49,486 bases of DNA from Rhodococcus sp. HM1 (GTDB lineage Bacteria; Actinomycetota; Actinomycetes; Mycobacteriales; Mycobacteriaceae), in the NCBI RefSeq assembly GCF_023218075.1, contig NZ_JALPTB010000049.1, positions 1 through 49,486 on the forward strand, given 5' to 3'. The notes beneath the pieces are model-generated. The model saw nothing but the letters and a program-made list of their open reading frames with translations. It made no database searches and was not told where the DNA came from. Made by a program: the position numbers and the translations under genes. This document shows, piece by piece, positions 8,257 through 17,463 of this stretch (position 1 is the stretch's first letter; the number at the start of each line of letters is the position of its first letter).

Positions 8257-9360
8257 TCAGGCAGCGGCGGGTTGCGAAGCCGCCTCGGCGCGACGCGCAC
8301 TGATCGTCCGGGCCAGGAACTCGGCGTCGTAGCCGACACCCGGCAGGACCATCGACCCGAATCCGTACTGGAACGAGAGCCCGCAGAAGTACAGACCCGG
8401 TGCGTCCGCGACCACGCCTCGCATTTCCTTCGGCCAGCCGTCGTCGCCGAAAACGGGCAGATCGATCCAGTCGAACACCTGACGGAAGCCGGTGCACCAC
8501 ACCACATTTGTCACATCGGCGACGGTTCCGTCGGCGAGCAACGGAAGGCCGTCGCGGACACCCACGACCCGGTCGGGCACGCGCGTGACACCGCGGTCAC
8601 GGAGATCCTGCCGCTTGACCCGGATCATCGGCCCACCGTGGAATCGGATCTCGGCCATCACCTTGCGCCCGATCGGGGTCCGCCGCGTGAGCACATGCTT
8701 GGCGACGAACACCATGACGGGGAAGACCACCCGGAACCCCGGGCTTTCCGGACGCACCGGGAGCTGGCCGCAATCCCGGCCGCAGAGGATCGTGGGATGG
8801 CTCGCGGCGACCTCGTAGGCGATGTCGGTGCCCGAGTGGGAGGCGCCGACGACGAGGACCGGACCGGGCCTGAGCTGCGCGGGACGGCGGTACTCGCTCG
8901 AGTGGAGCTGCCGGATGGACGGATCGAGGTCGACGGCGAAGTCCGGCAGGCTCGGTGTGCGGCCGAAGGTGCCGGTGGCGACGACGACGTTCTCGGCGGT
9001 GATCGTCCGGTCCCCGCAGTCGAGGACGTAGCCGTCGTCCGACGCGGAGAGCTTCTCGACCCGGGTGCGCATGCGGACCGGCAGCTCGAACGTCTCGGCG
9101 TACGAGTTCAGGTAGCCGGCGACGTCATCCTTGCCGGGGAACGTCCACGGCCCACCCGGAAAGCGCAGTCCCGGAAGGCTGTCGTATTTCGTCGGGGTGT
9201 ACAGCCGGAGGGTGTCCCACTGGTTGCGCCAGTGGTCACCGATGTGGTCGCTCGCATCGACGATCAGAAACGGCCGCCCCCGGCGACGGAGGTGGTAACC
9301 CGTGGACAGACCGGCCTGGCCTGCTCCGATGATGACGGTTTCGACATGTTCGGTGGTCAT
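8257..9360 (-). CDS. Flavin-containing monooxygenase-like NAD(P)/FAD oxidoreductase
   Basis: This 367-residue flavoprotein has an N-terminal FAD motif (IIGAGQAGLSTGYHL, about residues 10-24) and a second nucleotide-binding motif (VVGASHSGTDIA) near residue 170. That arrangement is typical of FMO/Baeyer-Villiger-type monooxygenases and of related YdiS/CzcO-like proteins. WCTGFRQVFDWIDLPVF is the usual C-terminal ATG-type segment. It should use NADPH and O2 or reduce a small substrate, which is not identifiable. ATG 9360 has GGAGG at a spacing of 5; an upstream start at 9399 adds residues unlike the family. An inverted repeat at 9371-9401 lies in the promoter region. Confidence 0.87.
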   Translation of the reverse strand: MTTEHVETVIIGAGQAGLSTGYHLRRRGRPFLIVDASDHIGDHWRNQWDTLRLYTPTKYDSLPGLRFPGGPWTFPGKDDVAGYLNSYAETFELPVRMRTRVEKLSASDDGYVLDCGDRTITAENVVVATGTFGRTPSLPDFAVDLDPSIRQLHSSEYRRPAQLRPGPVLVVGASHSGTDIAYEVAASHPTILCGRDCGQLPVRPESPGFRVVFPVMVFVAKHVLTRRTPIGRKVMAEIRFHGGPMIRVKRQDLRDRGVTRVPDRVVGVRDGLPLLADGTVADVTNVVWCTGFRQVFDWIDLPVFGDDGWPKEMRGVVADAPGLYFCGLSFQYGFGSMVLPGVGYDAEFLARTISARRAEAASQPAAA

Positions 9361-9370
9361 GGGAACCTCC

Positions 9371-9401
9371 GCGTGAGTACTACTGTGAACGTCTCTCACG
9401 C
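9371..9401. promoter_or_regulatory. Inverted repeat upstream of the monooxygenase gene
   Basis: GCGTGAG (9371-9377) and CTCACGC (9395-9401) are perfect 7-base arms 17 bases apart, 11 bases upstream of the monooxygenase start. A -10-like TAGTAC lies between the arms on the minus strand. It is a candidate operator, possibly for the adjacent LuxR regulator. Confidence 0.45.
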
Positions 9402-9498
9402 TAGGAGCGCAGGCCGATCCGCCGCGTCGGGCGAATTACCCACCTCCCGGCCCAGCGGATGGGCAGATCATCCGGCCCGAGCTACCGGCGCGCCGAGA

Positions 9499-9554
9499 AG
9501 ACAGCAGCGCGCGACATGCATCGCGCTCCTGTCTGGGCCGTCGGCGGCTGCGGG
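9499..9554. repeat. Dispersed palindromic repeat, copy C
   Basis: AGACAG + AGCGCG (9499-9511, one unpaired base) pair with CGCGCT + CTGTCT (9522-9534) around a 10-base loop containing ATGCAT. They are followed by GGGCCGTCGGCGGCTGCGGGG. The copy lies immediately past the stop of the minus-strand methyltransferase gene. Confidence 0.82.
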
Positions 9555-9559
9555 GCACG

Positions 9560-10354
9560 CTACGACGGACGGGTGCCGACGACGACGGTGGCGTCGTGCT
9601 CCTCCGAAACCCGCACTGTCGCAGCGAGACCGACTTCGGTGAAGGTCGCGATCGCAGTGTCCACCTGGGATTCCCCGATCTCCATCAGCAACCGCCCACC
9701 CGGCGCGAGCCAACCGGGGGCCTCGGCCGCCAGCCGGCGGTGCACGTCGAGCCCGTCGCCGCCCCCGTCCAGCGCGACCAGCGGTTCGTGCAGCCGCGCC
9801 TCGGGCGGCATGAACGCGACCGCGTGCGACGGCACATAGGGCGCGTTCGCGACGAGCACGTCGACGCGCCCTGCGATCGACGCGGGCAGCGGCGCGCACA
9901 GATCGCCGGTGAACACGCGGCCGCCGAAGCGCTCGATGTTGCGTCGGGCGCACCGCACGGCGACCGGGTCGACGTCGACGGCGTACAGGCCGGTCCCCGC
10001 GACCGAGTGAGCCAGCACCGCCCCGACCGCACCCGAACCGCAGCACATGTCGACGACGACGTCGCCGGGCATCAGCTTCTCCGCCGCGCAGCGGGTGAGG
10101 AACTCGGTGCGGCGACGCGGCACGAAGACCCCCGGCTCGACCACGATGCGCAGTCCGCAGAACTCGGCCCAGCCCAGGACGTGCTCGAGCGGCATGCCGT
10201 CGACGCGCCGGGCGACGAGTTCGGACAGTTCCTCCGGGCTTCGGGCCGCGACGGCGAGCAGGTCCGCTTCTTCCTCGGCGAACACGCACCCGGCCGCACG
10301 CAGTCGGTCGATCAGGTCGGTGCGGGACCGATCCGGGAACGGTGTGGCGGCCAC
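9560..10354 (-). CDS. PrmC/HemK-related N5-glutamine methyltransferase, unknown target
   Basis: This 264-residue SAM-dependent methyltransferase resembles PrmC, with motif I VVDMCCGSGAVGA near residue 98. The catalytic NPPY motif is replaced by NAPYVP, which marks the PrmC-related subfamily of unknown substrate rather than the release-factor methylase itself. The N-terminal helical domain (RLRAAGCVFAEEEADLLAVAA) resembles that of PrmC. GTG 10354 is chosen because residues upstream of it (to GTG 10480) look unrelated to the family. The ribosome site is weak, so the start is uncertain. The gene is divergent from the MMPL gene. Confidence 0.82.
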   Translation of the reverse strand: MAATPFPDRSRTDLIDRLRAAGCVFAEEEADLLAVAARSPEELSELVARRVDGMPLEHVLGWAEFCGLRIVVEPGVFVPRRRTEFLTRCAAEKLMPGDVVVDMCCGSGAVGAVLAHSVAGTGLYAVDVDPVAVRCARRNIERFGGRVFTGDLCAPLPASIAGRVDVLVANAPYVPSHAVAFMPPEARLHEPLVALDGGGDGLDVHRRLAAEAPGWLAPGGRLLMEIGESQVDTAIATFTEVGLAATVRVSEEHDATVVVGTRPS

Positions 10355-10498
10355 GCCACACCCTAACGCGGTTCGTGTCCCGAAAAGGGAGCACGGCAAC
10401 ACCCATCCGCGGCCGGTACGGCTCCGAATGCCCCTCGTCCACGCGGGCACGGCAGGATAGTTCACGCGGCGAAGGGCCACCGACTTCAGGAGGAACGC

Positions 10499-12610
10499 TT
10501 GACGACCACGACGACACCACCGAAGCGCCCGGCGAGGCGACTCCGCTGGTTGCTACCCGCACTGCTGTTGCTCGTGTGGCTCGCGATCGCCGGGGGCGGC
10601 GGTCCGTTCGCCGGGAAGCTCAGTGAGGTCGCGCAGAACGGCAACAGCGCGTTCCTGCCCGCGTCGGCCGAATCGACCCGCGCGGATCAGCTGTATGCGG
10701 AGTTCACGTCCACGAACGCGGTGCCCGCCATCGTCGTCGCCGAACGCGAATCCGGGATCACCCCCGACGACCTGGCGTTTCTCGCCGCCGAGTCGGTGGG
10801 TCCGCCGCCGATTCCGTCGCAGGACGGTCAGGCCGCCCAGCTGATCGTGCCGATCGACGCGGAGACCGACGTCGGCGAGGTGGTCGAGGAACTGCGCGAC
10901 CGGTTGGCGTCCCCGCCGGACGGGCTGACCGTGCACGTCACCGGCCCGGCCGGGCAGATCGCCGACCTGTCCGCTGCGTTCGCCGGGATCGACGGGATGC
11001 TGCTGCTCGTCGCGGGTGGTGTGGTGCTGCTGATCCTGTTCGTGGTCTACCGCAGCCCGATCCTGCCGTTCGTCGTGATCATCTCGGCGGTGTTCGCGCT
11101 CGCTCTGGCCAGCCTCGCGGTGTACATGCTCGCGGACGCCGGCGCGATCGCCCTCAACGGGCAGAGCCAGGGCATCCTGTTCATCCTCGTGTTCGGTGCC
11201 GCCACCGACTACGCCCTGTTGCTGGTCGCGCGATACCGCGAGGAACTGCGTGCGGTGGAGGACAAGTACGAGGCGATGCGCACGGCGTGGCGGTCGACGC
11301 TCGAGCCGATCACCGCGTCCGCCGCGACGGTCATCGCGGGTGTGCTGTGCCTGCTGCTGTCGGATCTGAACTCGAATCGCGGTCTCGGACCGGTCGCCGC
11401 GATCGGTATCGCCGCGTCGTTCGTCGCGTCGATGACGTTCCTGCCCGCCGCGCTGGTGCTGCTCGGCCGCTCCGCGTTCTGGCCGTCCCGCCCGAAGGCC
11501 GATCCCCAGGCCGACCGCGGCGATCTCGCGTCGGCGCACCGGTTCTGGAATTCGATCGCCCAGAAGGTCGGCGCCAACCCGAGGCCGATCTGGATGGTGT
11601 GCAGCGTCGTCCTCGTCGGGTTCGCGCTGCTGCTGCCGCAGTTCAAGGCCAGCGGTGTCGAATCGTCGGATCTGTTTCTGCTCCAGACCGATTCGTCGTC
11701 CGGTCAGGAGATCCTCGGTGAACACTTCGATGCCGGCAGCGGTTCGCCCACGGTGATCGTCGCCCGCGAAGGCGCACTCGAAGCGGTCACGTCGGCCGCT
11801 CGCGTCGAGGGCGTCACCACGGTCACCCCGGTGGCCGGTCCCGACGGTGCCCCGACGGTCGTCGACGGCCGGATCGCGGTGCAGGCCACGCTCTCCGATC
11901 CCGCCGACTCGCTCGAGGCCGAGGACACCGTCGAACGCATCCGCGACGCCGTGCACGCCGTTCCGGAGGCGGAGGCCCTCGTCGGCGGTACCACCGCCGT
12001 CGATCTCGACACGAAGGACACCGCGACCCGCGACCGCACCGTCATCATCCCGGTGGTCACGGCGGTGGTGCTGCTGATCCTGATCCTGCTGCTGCGGGCG
12101 ATCGTCGCCCCGGTGCTGCTGATGATCACCGTGATCGTTTCGTACGCGGCAACCCTCGGGGTGTCGTCGCTGCTGTTCAACCACGTGCTCGACTTCCCCG
12201 GCGCGGACCCGGTGGTGCCGCTGTTCGGGTTCGTGTTCCTCGTCGCGCTCGGGATCGACTACAACATCTTCCTCATGACCCGCGTCCGTGAGGAGAGCGC
12301 ACGGGTCGGCACCCGGGAGGGCACGCTGCGTGCGCTGACGGTGACCGGCGGCGTCATCACGTCGGCCGGTGTCGTGCTGGCCGCCACGTTCTCGGCACTC
12401 GCGGTGATCCCGCTGCTGTTCCTCGGACAGCTCGCGTTCATCGTCGCCTTCGGTGTGCTCCTCGATGCGCTGCTCGTGCGATCGCTGCTGGTCCCGGCGC
12501 TGACGATCGACATCGGCAAGCGGATCTGGTGGCCCAGCAAGCTCGCGTCGCGGGACGGGGCGGACTCCGGGACGGGAACTCGCGATCCCGTACCGGCCGT
12601 CAACGGCTAG
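10499..12610 (+). CDS. MMPL/RND family transporter
   Basis: This 703-residue membrane transporter starts at TTG 10499 with AGGAGG at 10488-10493. It has the two-fold layout of MMPL proteins: one N-terminal helix (WLLPALLLLVWLAIA), an extracytoplasmic domain, and a helix bundle beginning near residue 160 with FGAATDYALLLVARYREEL, the proton-relay helix. A second extracytoplasmic domain (about 375-500) precedes a second bundle with GIDYNIFLMTRVREE near residue 585. Such transporters export lipids or drugs using the proton gradient; the substrate here is unknown. A GC hairpin follows the stop. Confidence 0.9.
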   Translation: MTTTTTPPKRPARRLRWLLPALLLLVWLAIAGGGGPFAGKLSEVAQNGNSAFLPASAESTRADQLYAEFTSTNAVPAIVVAERESGITPDDLAFLAAESVGPPPIPSQDGQAAQLIVPIDAETDVGEVVEELRDRLASPPDGLTVHVTGPAGQIADLSAAFAGIDGMLLLVAGGVVLLILFVVYRSPILPFVVIISAVFALALASLAVYMLADAGAIALNGQSQGILFILVFGAATDYALLLVARYREELRAVEDKYEAMRTAWRSTLEPITASAATVIAGVLCLLLSDLNSNRGLGPVAAIGIAASFVASMTFLPAALVLLGRSAFWPSRPKADPQADRGDLASAHRFWNSIAQKVGANPRPIWMVCSVVLVGFALLLPQFKASGVESSDLFLLQTDSSSGQEILGEHFDAGSGSPTVIVAREGALEAVTSAARVEGVTTVTPVAGPDGAPTVVDGRIAVQATLSDPADSLEAEDTVERIRDAVHAVPEAEALVGGTTAVDLDTKDTATRDRTVIIPVVTAVVLLILILLLRAIVAPVLLMITVIVSYAATLGVSSLLFNHVLDFPGADPVVPLFGFVFLVALGIDYNIFLMTRVREESARVGTREGTLRALTVTGGVITSAGVVLAATFSALAVIPLLFLGQLAFIVAFGVLLDALLVRSLLVPALTIDIGKRIWWPSKLASRDGADSGTGTRDPVPAVNG

Positions 12611-12632
12611 ATTCGATAAAGGTTCACCATGT

Positions 12633-12658
12633 CCGCCGGGTCCGGAAGGGCCCGGCGG
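12633..12658 (+). terminator. GC-rich hairpin after the MMPL gene
   Basis: CCGCCGGG (12633-12640) pairs with CCCGGCGG (12651-12658) around a 10-base loop, between the MMPL stop and the start of the signalling operon. There is no T-run, so it is at best a weak terminator. Confidence 0.4.
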
Positions 12659-12686
12659 GCGTCACGCGACGAACGCAGGAGGACGT

Positions 12687-13892
12687 GTGTTGAACACCGA
12701 TGGCGGCTTGGGCAGGTCCGAAGCTGCCGTGGTGTCCCTGCTCCTGATCGAGGACGATCCCGGCGACGCTCTGCTCGTCGAGGAGATGGCCTCGGACGCG
12801 GTGATCGACTTCGGCATCGTCTGGGCACAGTCGCTCGACGAGGCCCGCACCCGGCTCGGCACGACCCGGCCCGACTGCATCGTGCTGGATCTGAACCTGC
12901 CCGACGCGCACGGTCTCGATGCTCTCGAGGCCGTGCAGAAGTACGCGCCCGGTGTGCCGGTGATCGTGATGACGGGCCTCGCCGCGGAACAGGCCGGGCT
13001 CACCGCGGTCGCCGAGGGCGCCCAGGACTACCTGATCAAGGGTGTCGTCGACGCGGAGCTACTCACCCGCTCGGTGCGTTACGCGATCGAACGCAAACGG
13101 GCCGAACACGCGGCCGCCGCGCTGCAGGCGAGTGAACAGCGCTCCCGCGAGAACGCCCGGCTCGAACGCGGTCTGCTTCCGGTTCCGTTGCTGCGCAGCG
13201 AAAATGTGGATGTGGTGACCCGGTACCGGACCGGCCGGGCCGGCGGTCTGCTGGGTGGCGACTTCTACGATGTCGTCGAAACCCGTGACGGCGCCGTCCA
13301 CGTACTGATCGGCGACGTCTGCGGCCACGGCGCCGACGAGGCGGCGCTCGGCGTCAACCTGAGAATAGGCTGGCGCACAATGGTTCTCGGTGGTGTCGAC
13401 GTCGAGACGAAGATGAACACACTGGAACAACTGCTCGTCGCCGAACGCCCGCGGTCGCACATCTTCGCGACCGCGACCAGCGTGGTCCTCTCCGCCGACC
13501 GCCGTTCGATCGAGGTGGTGCGCGCCGGGCATCCGGGGATCCTGTTGCGCACCCCGGACGACGTCCAGTGGCTCGAGGTGCCCGGCGGACCGGCGCTGGG
13601 CCTGCGCAAGCAGAGCGGCACGTGGCGGAAGACCACGATCGAGATCGACGAACGGACCGGACTGGTGCTGTTCACCGACGGACTGTTCGAGGCGAGGGTC
13701 GGCGAACTGGACCGGCTCGGCGAGGACGGCCTGCTCGAGTACGCCAGCGAACTCGGAATCGACTGCAGCGGAGAGAAATTCGTAGATTCCTTGATCGCCC
13801 ACGTGGAAACGCTCGCGGCACCGCACGGCGGGCTGAGCGACGATGTCGCGGTCCTGCACGTGCAATGGGCGCGCGAGGACGGCCGCTCGTGA
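12687..13892 (+). CDS. Response regulator with PP2C (SpoIIE/RsbU-type) phosphatase output
   Basis: This 401-residue protein has an N-terminal receiver domain at about residues 15-130 (LLLIEDDPGDALL; phospho-acceptor Asp near 67 in CIVLDLNLPD; Lys in YLIKGVVD). After a coiled linker comes a C-terminal PP2C/SpoIIE phosphatase at about 165-395 (GGDFYDV, LIGDVCGHGADEAA, LFTDGLFEAR, DDVAVLHVQ, with metal-binding Asp). Proteins of this design dephosphorylate STAS anti-anti-sigma factors. The start is GTG 12687 or TTG 12690, with AGGAGG at 12677-12682; the TTG has the better spacing. Its stop overlaps the kinase start (GTGA). It is a natural candidate for activating the STAS proteins at 19210 and 22223, which is inference. 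Confidence 0.9.
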   Translation: MLNTDGGLGRSEAAVVSLLLIEDDPGDALLVEEMASDAVIDFGIVWAQSLDEARTRLGTTRPDCIVLDLNLPDAHGLDALEAVQKYAPGVPVIVMTGLAAEQAGLTAVAEGAQDYLIKGVVDAELLTRSVRYAIERKRAEHAAAALQASEQRSRENARLERGLLPVPLLRSENVDVVTRYRTGRAGGLLGGDFYDVVETRDGAVHVLIGDVCGHGADEAALGVNLRIGWRTMVLGGVDVETKMNTLEQLLVAERPRSHIFATATSVVLSADRRSIEVVRAGHPGILLRTPDDVQWLEVPGGPALGLRKQSGTWRKTTIEIDERTGLVLFTDGLFEARVGELDRLGEDGLLEYASELGIDCSGEKFVDSLIAHVETLAAPHGGLSDDVAVLHVQWAREDGRS

Positions 13893-15499
13893 CGACTCCG
13901 ACCCCCCAGGCCGCCGCGGGCACGAAACTGACGGTGCAGGCCTGGTTCAACCTGATCCTGGCGATCATGACGCTGCTCGTCATCGCCGGCGCCACAGCGG
14001 GCGCGGCGGCGCTCGGCGCGAACTCGCGCGTCACCGACGACCTGACGGACCGCCTCATGCCGGCCCGCTCGGCCGCCTATCAGCTGCAGAGTGCGCTGGT
14101 GAACCAGGAGACCGGCGTGCGCGGCTACGCCCTCACCGCGGACGAGACCTTCCTCGCCCCCTATCGGGACGGCCTGCAGATCGAGCAGCAGTCCGAGGAC
14201 CGGATCCGGGAACTGCTCGAGGGCCGGCCCGACCTGCTCGCCGATCTCGACGCCCTCGAACGGACCGCCCAGGAATGGCAGTCCACCTTCGCGGAACCCC
14301 TGCTCGCCGCTCCGGCACCCGATCCGGCGTTCTACGAGCGCGGCAGGGACCTGTTCGACGAGCTCCGCGCGAGTTTCGACCAGCAGAACCAGCACCTGAC
14401 CGAGGCGGTGGACGACGCGCGGGCGGAGATCGATCGCGCGCGCACGATGCGCAACGTCGTGTACGCGGCCCTGGCCATCGTGCTGGTGGTCGCGGCAGGC
14501 ATCTTCGCCGTGCTTGTGCGCGTTGCTGTCACCGAACCGCTGGCGCGGCTGGCCGCGTCCTCACGCCGGGTCGCGCAGGGCGAATTCGAGCATCGGGTCG
14601 ACGCCGGCCGCGGGCCCGCCGACATCCGTTCCCTCGCGACCGACATCGAGGGAATGCGCCGCCGCATCGTCGCCGAACTGGACGTCGTCCGTGATCGTCA
14701 GCGGCAGCTCGAGGAGCAGACCCGCCAGCTCGATGCGACCGCGGAGGAGTTGCGGCGATCCAACGCGGATCTCGAGCAGTTCGCCTACGTCGCGTCCCAC
14801 GACCTGCAGGAGCCGCTGCGCAAGGTCGCCTCGTTCTGCCAGTTGCTCGAGAAACGCTACGGCGACGTGCTCGACGACCGCGGCCGGCAGTACATCGATT
14901 TCGCCGTCGACGGCGCGCGCCGGATGCAGGCACTGATCAACGACCTGCTGGCGTTCTCCCGGGTCGGCCGCGTCGGTGACGGATTCGAGCGACTCCCCCT
15001 GGACCGCCCGCTCGACAAGGCCCTGGCGAACCTCGCCGCCGTCGTCGAGGACACCGGCGCACGGATCGAGCGGCCCGAGCGGTTGCCGGAGGTCGACGGG
15101 GACCCGACCCTGCTGTCGATGCTCTGGCAGAACCTGATCGGCAACGCGCTCAAGTTCAGCCGCCCCGACACCGAACCGCGGGTTGTCATCACCGCGGAGC
15201 AGGACGGCGACATGTGTCGGATATGTGTGCAGGACAACGGAATCGGTGTGCCCGAAGAATTCGCGGAGAAGATCTTCGTCATCTTCCAGCGTCTGCACGC
15301 CCGCGAGGAGTACTCGGGCACCGGGATCGGCCTGTCCCTGTGCAAGAAGATCGTCGAGTACCACGGTGGCGAGATCCGGCTCGACCCCGGTTCCGATACC
15401 GGCGCCCGCTTCTGTTTCACCCTCCCGGTCGCCGAGAACCCACCCATCGATGACGCGCAGCCTGTCGCTGCCACACCGACCGAAGGAACGAACCCATGA
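13889..15499 (+). CDS. CHASE3-domain sensor histidine kinase
   Basis: This 536-residue membrane histidine kinase has helix 1 at about residues 18-42, a CHASE3 extracellular sensor ([14 protein letters not shown] [14 protein letters not shown]) at about 50-185, helix 2 at about 192-215, HAMP at about 215-270 and a coiled segment. HisKA has phospho-acceptor His in [16 protein letters not shown] near residue 304. HATPase motifs are N (LIGNALKF, about 415), G1 (DNGIGVP, about 449) and G2 (GTGIGLSL, about 477). The kinase core resembles phytochrome-type kinases that partner single-domain receivers. GTG 13889 overlaps the phosphatase stop, and its own stop overlaps the next ATG, so the three genes form one unit. 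Confidence 0.93.
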   Translation: MTTPTPQAAAGTKLTVQAWFNLILAIMTLLVIAGATAGAAALGANSRVTDDLTDRLMPARSAAYQLQSALVNQETGVRGYALTADETFLAPYRDGLQIEQQSEDRIRELLEGRPDLLADLDALERTAQEWQSTFAEPLLAAPAPDPAFYERGRDLFDELRASFDQQNQHLTEAVDDARAEIDRARTMRNVVYAALAIVLVVAAGIFAVLVRVAVTEPLARLAASSRRVAQGEFEHRVDAGRGPADIRSLATDIEGMRRRIVAELDVVRDRQRQLEEQTRQLDATAEELRRSNADLEQFAYVASHDLQEPLRKVASFCQLLEKRYGDVLDDRGRQYIDFAVDGARRMQALINDLLAFSRVGRVGDGFERLPLDRPLDKALANLAAVVEDTGARIERPERLPEVDGDPTLLSMLWQNLIGNALKFSRPDTEPRVVITAEQDGDMCRICVQDNGIGVPEEFAEKIFVIFQRLHAREEYSGTGIGLSLCKKIVEYHGGEIRLDPGSDTGARFCFTLPVAENPPIDDAQPVAATPTEGTNP

Positions 15500-15936
15500 G
15501 CCCCTCAGGCCACGCCATCGACGTCCTGCTCGTCGAGGACGACCCGGGAGACATCCTGATGACCCAGGAGGCTTTCGAATTCAACAAGGTCGGCAACACG
15601 CTGCACGTCGTGCGCGACGGGGAACAGGCACTGGACTTCCTGTATCGGAGGGGCGAATACGCCGACGCCGTCCGGCCCGATCTGATCCTGCTCGATCTGA
15701 ATCTGCCCAAGTACGACGGCCGGCAGGTCCTCGAGAAGATCAAGTCCGACCCGGACCTGGCGGACATCCCGGTCGTCATCCTCACCACGTCCGGTGCCGA
15801 GGAGGACATCGTGAGGAGTTACAAACTCCACGCCAATGCGTACGTCACGAAGCCGGTCGATCTGGACCAGTTCATCGCGGCGGTGCGGCAGATCGACAAC
15901 TTCTTCGTCCAGGTCGTGCGCCTGCCCCGGCGCTGA
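15496..15936 (+). CDS. Single-domain response regulator (Rcp1-like)
   Basis: This 146-residue protein is a receiver domain with no output. It shows the acidic pair in [10 protein letters not shown], phospho-acceptor Asp near residue 67 ([10 protein letters not shown]), Thr in [12 protein letters not shown], and conserved Lys-Pro in [11 protein letters not shown]. Receivers of this Rcp1 type pair with phytochrome-like kinases, matching the kinase it overlaps by four bases. It may compete with the receiver-PP2C protein for phosphate. The gene ends 26 bases from the convergent otsA stop. Confidence 0.92.
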   Translation: MSPSGHAIDVLLVEDDPGDILMTQEAFEFNKVGNTLHVVRDGEQALDFLYRRGEYADAVRPDLILLDLNLPKYDGRQVLEKIKSDPDLADIPVVILTTSGAEEDIVRSYKLHANAYVTKPVDLDQFIAAVRQIDNFFVQVVRLPRR

Positions 15937-15961
15937 GCGGTCCCGGCGATCGCTCGGGCCG

Positions 15962-17386
15962 TCAATCCCCGGATCGCTTCAGGGCGTCGAGGAACCTTGC
16001 CGCCCAACGATGGACGTCGTTCTCGACCACCTGCTCGTGCAGGGCGACCATCCGCTCCTTGCGCTCCGCCGGATCGGCGCCGAGCGCCTCGACGATGGTG
16101 TCCCCGACCATGTCGAGGTCGTGCGGATTGACCAGGTACGCCTGATGCAGTTCGTGTGCGGCACCGGTGAATTCGCTCAGCACGAGCGCCCCGGTGCCGT
16201 CCGCATGACATGCCGCGTATTCCTTTGCGACGAGGTTCATTCCGTCGCGCAACGGAGTGACGAGCATCAGGTCGGCGGCCACGAACAGGGCGATCAGCTC
16301 CTCGCGGTCGACGGGCTGGTAGAGATAGTGCACCGGGGGCCGGTGCAGCTGTCCGTGCTCACCGTTGATCCGCCCCACCTGCAGCTCGACCGCGTCGCGC
16401 ATCAGTGCGTACTGCTCCACCTGCTCCCGGCTGGGGGTGGCGAGCTGGATCATCACCTGCTTCGCCGGATCGAGCCGACCGTCGTCGTAGAGCTCGCCGA
16501 TCGCCTGCAGGCGCAGATCGATGCCCTTCGTGTAGTCCAGGCGGTCCACCCCCAGGAGAAGGTGCTCGGGGTCCCCGAGTTCCTCCCGGATCTCGGCGGC
16601 CCGGGCACGGATCTTCTCGCTGCGTGCCTGCTCCACGAGTTCCGCCGAATCGATGGAGATGGGGAATGCGCCCACCCGCACGGTCCGGTCGCCGCAGTCC
16701 ACACTGCCCACACCGTCGCGGATCGGCCGGGTCTCGAGACCGAGCAGCCGGTGGGCGAGCGCCAGGAAGTTCTCCGCGCCCCCGGGCAGATGGAATCCGA
16801 CCAGATCGGCGCCGAGCATTCCCTGCAGCACGCCGACACGCCACGGCAGTTGCGCGAAGAGCTCGGACGGGGGGAAGGGGATGTGCAGGAAGAAGCCGAT
16901 CTCGAGATCCGGTCGCAGCTCCCGGAGCATCGCGGGCACCAGTTGAAGCTGGTAGTCGTGCACCCACACCGTGGCTCCGGGTGCGGCCGCGCGCGCCGTG
17001 GCTTCGGCGAATCGGAGGTTCACCTCCCGATAGGTGCCCCACCAGCTGCGGTCGAAGGTCGGTTTGACCACGACGTCGTGGTAGAGCGGCCACAGCGTGC
17101 TGTTCGAGAATCGGTGGTAGTAGCCCTCGACCTCGTCCTTGCTCAGATGGATCGGGTGCATCCGCAGCCCGTCGAGGACGAACGGCTCGATCTCCCCTTT
17201 CGAGGCACCGGGCCATCCCACCCAGGTCCCGTTGCGGCTCCGGAGGACCGGTTCGAGGGCCGTCACGAGGCCGCCGGGACTGCGCCGCCACACTCTCGCC
17301 CCGTCGGGCTGTTCCTCCAGGTCGACCGGAAGACGGTTGGCCACCACGACGAAGTCCGATTCGTCGCGGTGCGAGTGAGCGGTCAC
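15962..17386 (-). CDS. otsA: Alpha,alpha-trehalose-phosphate synthase (UDP-forming)
   Basis: This 474-residue GT20 glycosyltransferase makes trehalose-6-phosphate from UDP- or ADP-glucose and glucose-6-phosphate. The N-terminal loop [11 protein letters not shown] and SPGGLVTAL, the acceptor-site residues in WVGWPG and [12 protein letters not shown], and the donor-site block [10 protein letters not shown] and [13 protein letters not shown] are all present. The length is normal. It starts at GTG 17386 with GGAGG five bases upstream. The 77-base gap to sigF carries an exact GGTT-N16-GGGTAC element pointing at otsA, so stress-sigma control is likely. Trehalose is a common product of such regulons. 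Confidence 0.95.
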   Translation of the reverse strand: MTAHSHRDESDFVVVANRLPVDLEEQPDGARVWRRSPGGLVTALEPVLRSRNGTWVGWPGASKGEIEPFVLDGLRMHPIHLSKDEVEGYYHRFSNSTLWPLYHDVVVKPTFDRSWWGTYREVNLRFAEATARAAAPGATVWVHDYQLQLVPAMLRELRPDLEIGFFLHIPFPPSELFAQLPWRVGVLQGMLGADLVGFHLPGGAENFLALAHRLLGLETRPIRDGVGSVDCGDRTVRVGAFPISIDSAELVEQARSEKIRARAAEIREELGDPEHLLLGVDRLDYTKGIDLRLQAIGELYDDGRLDPAKQVMIQLATPSREQVEQYALMRDAVELQVGRINGEHGQLHRPPVHYLYQPVDREELIALFVAADLMLVTPLRDGMNLVAKEYAACHADGTGALVLSEFTGAAHELHQAYLVNPHDLDMVGDTIVEALGADPAERKERMVALHEQVVENDVHRWAARFLDALKRSGD

Positions 17387-17426
17387 GACAGCCTCCGTGG
17401 GAACAGCGCATTCTTCGGTGACGTGG

Positions 17427-17452
17427 GTACCCTCGCCCGGCCCATCCGAACC
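17427..17452 (-). promoter_or_regulatory. SigF/SigB-type promoter of otsA
   Basis: On the minus strand GGTT (17452-17449), 16 bases, then GGGTAC (17432-17427), about 40 bases upstream of the otsA GTG. It fits the known actinobacterial stress-sigma consensus (G-N-T-T, 15-16 bases, GGGTAT/C). The same exact motif occurs at 21737-21762 and 22667-22692. Confidence 0.75.
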
Positions 17453-17463
17453 GGGCGATCGCC

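Noticed and set aside
5651..9554. The three repeats as a CRISPR array
   Set aside because: Copies are 0.8-3 kb apart with genes between them, vary in sequence, and no cas genes are present.
9459..9839. A plus-strand open frame across repeat copy C into the methyltransferase gene
   Set aside because: The similar peptide (HRAPVWAVGGCG) read from the repeat copies arises from the DNA repeat itself, and the rest is antisense to the methyltransferase.
13059..13865. Long minus-strand frames opposite the signalling operon
   Set aside because: They are antisense to clear receiver, phosphatase and kinase genes and have no recognisable domain or ribosome site.
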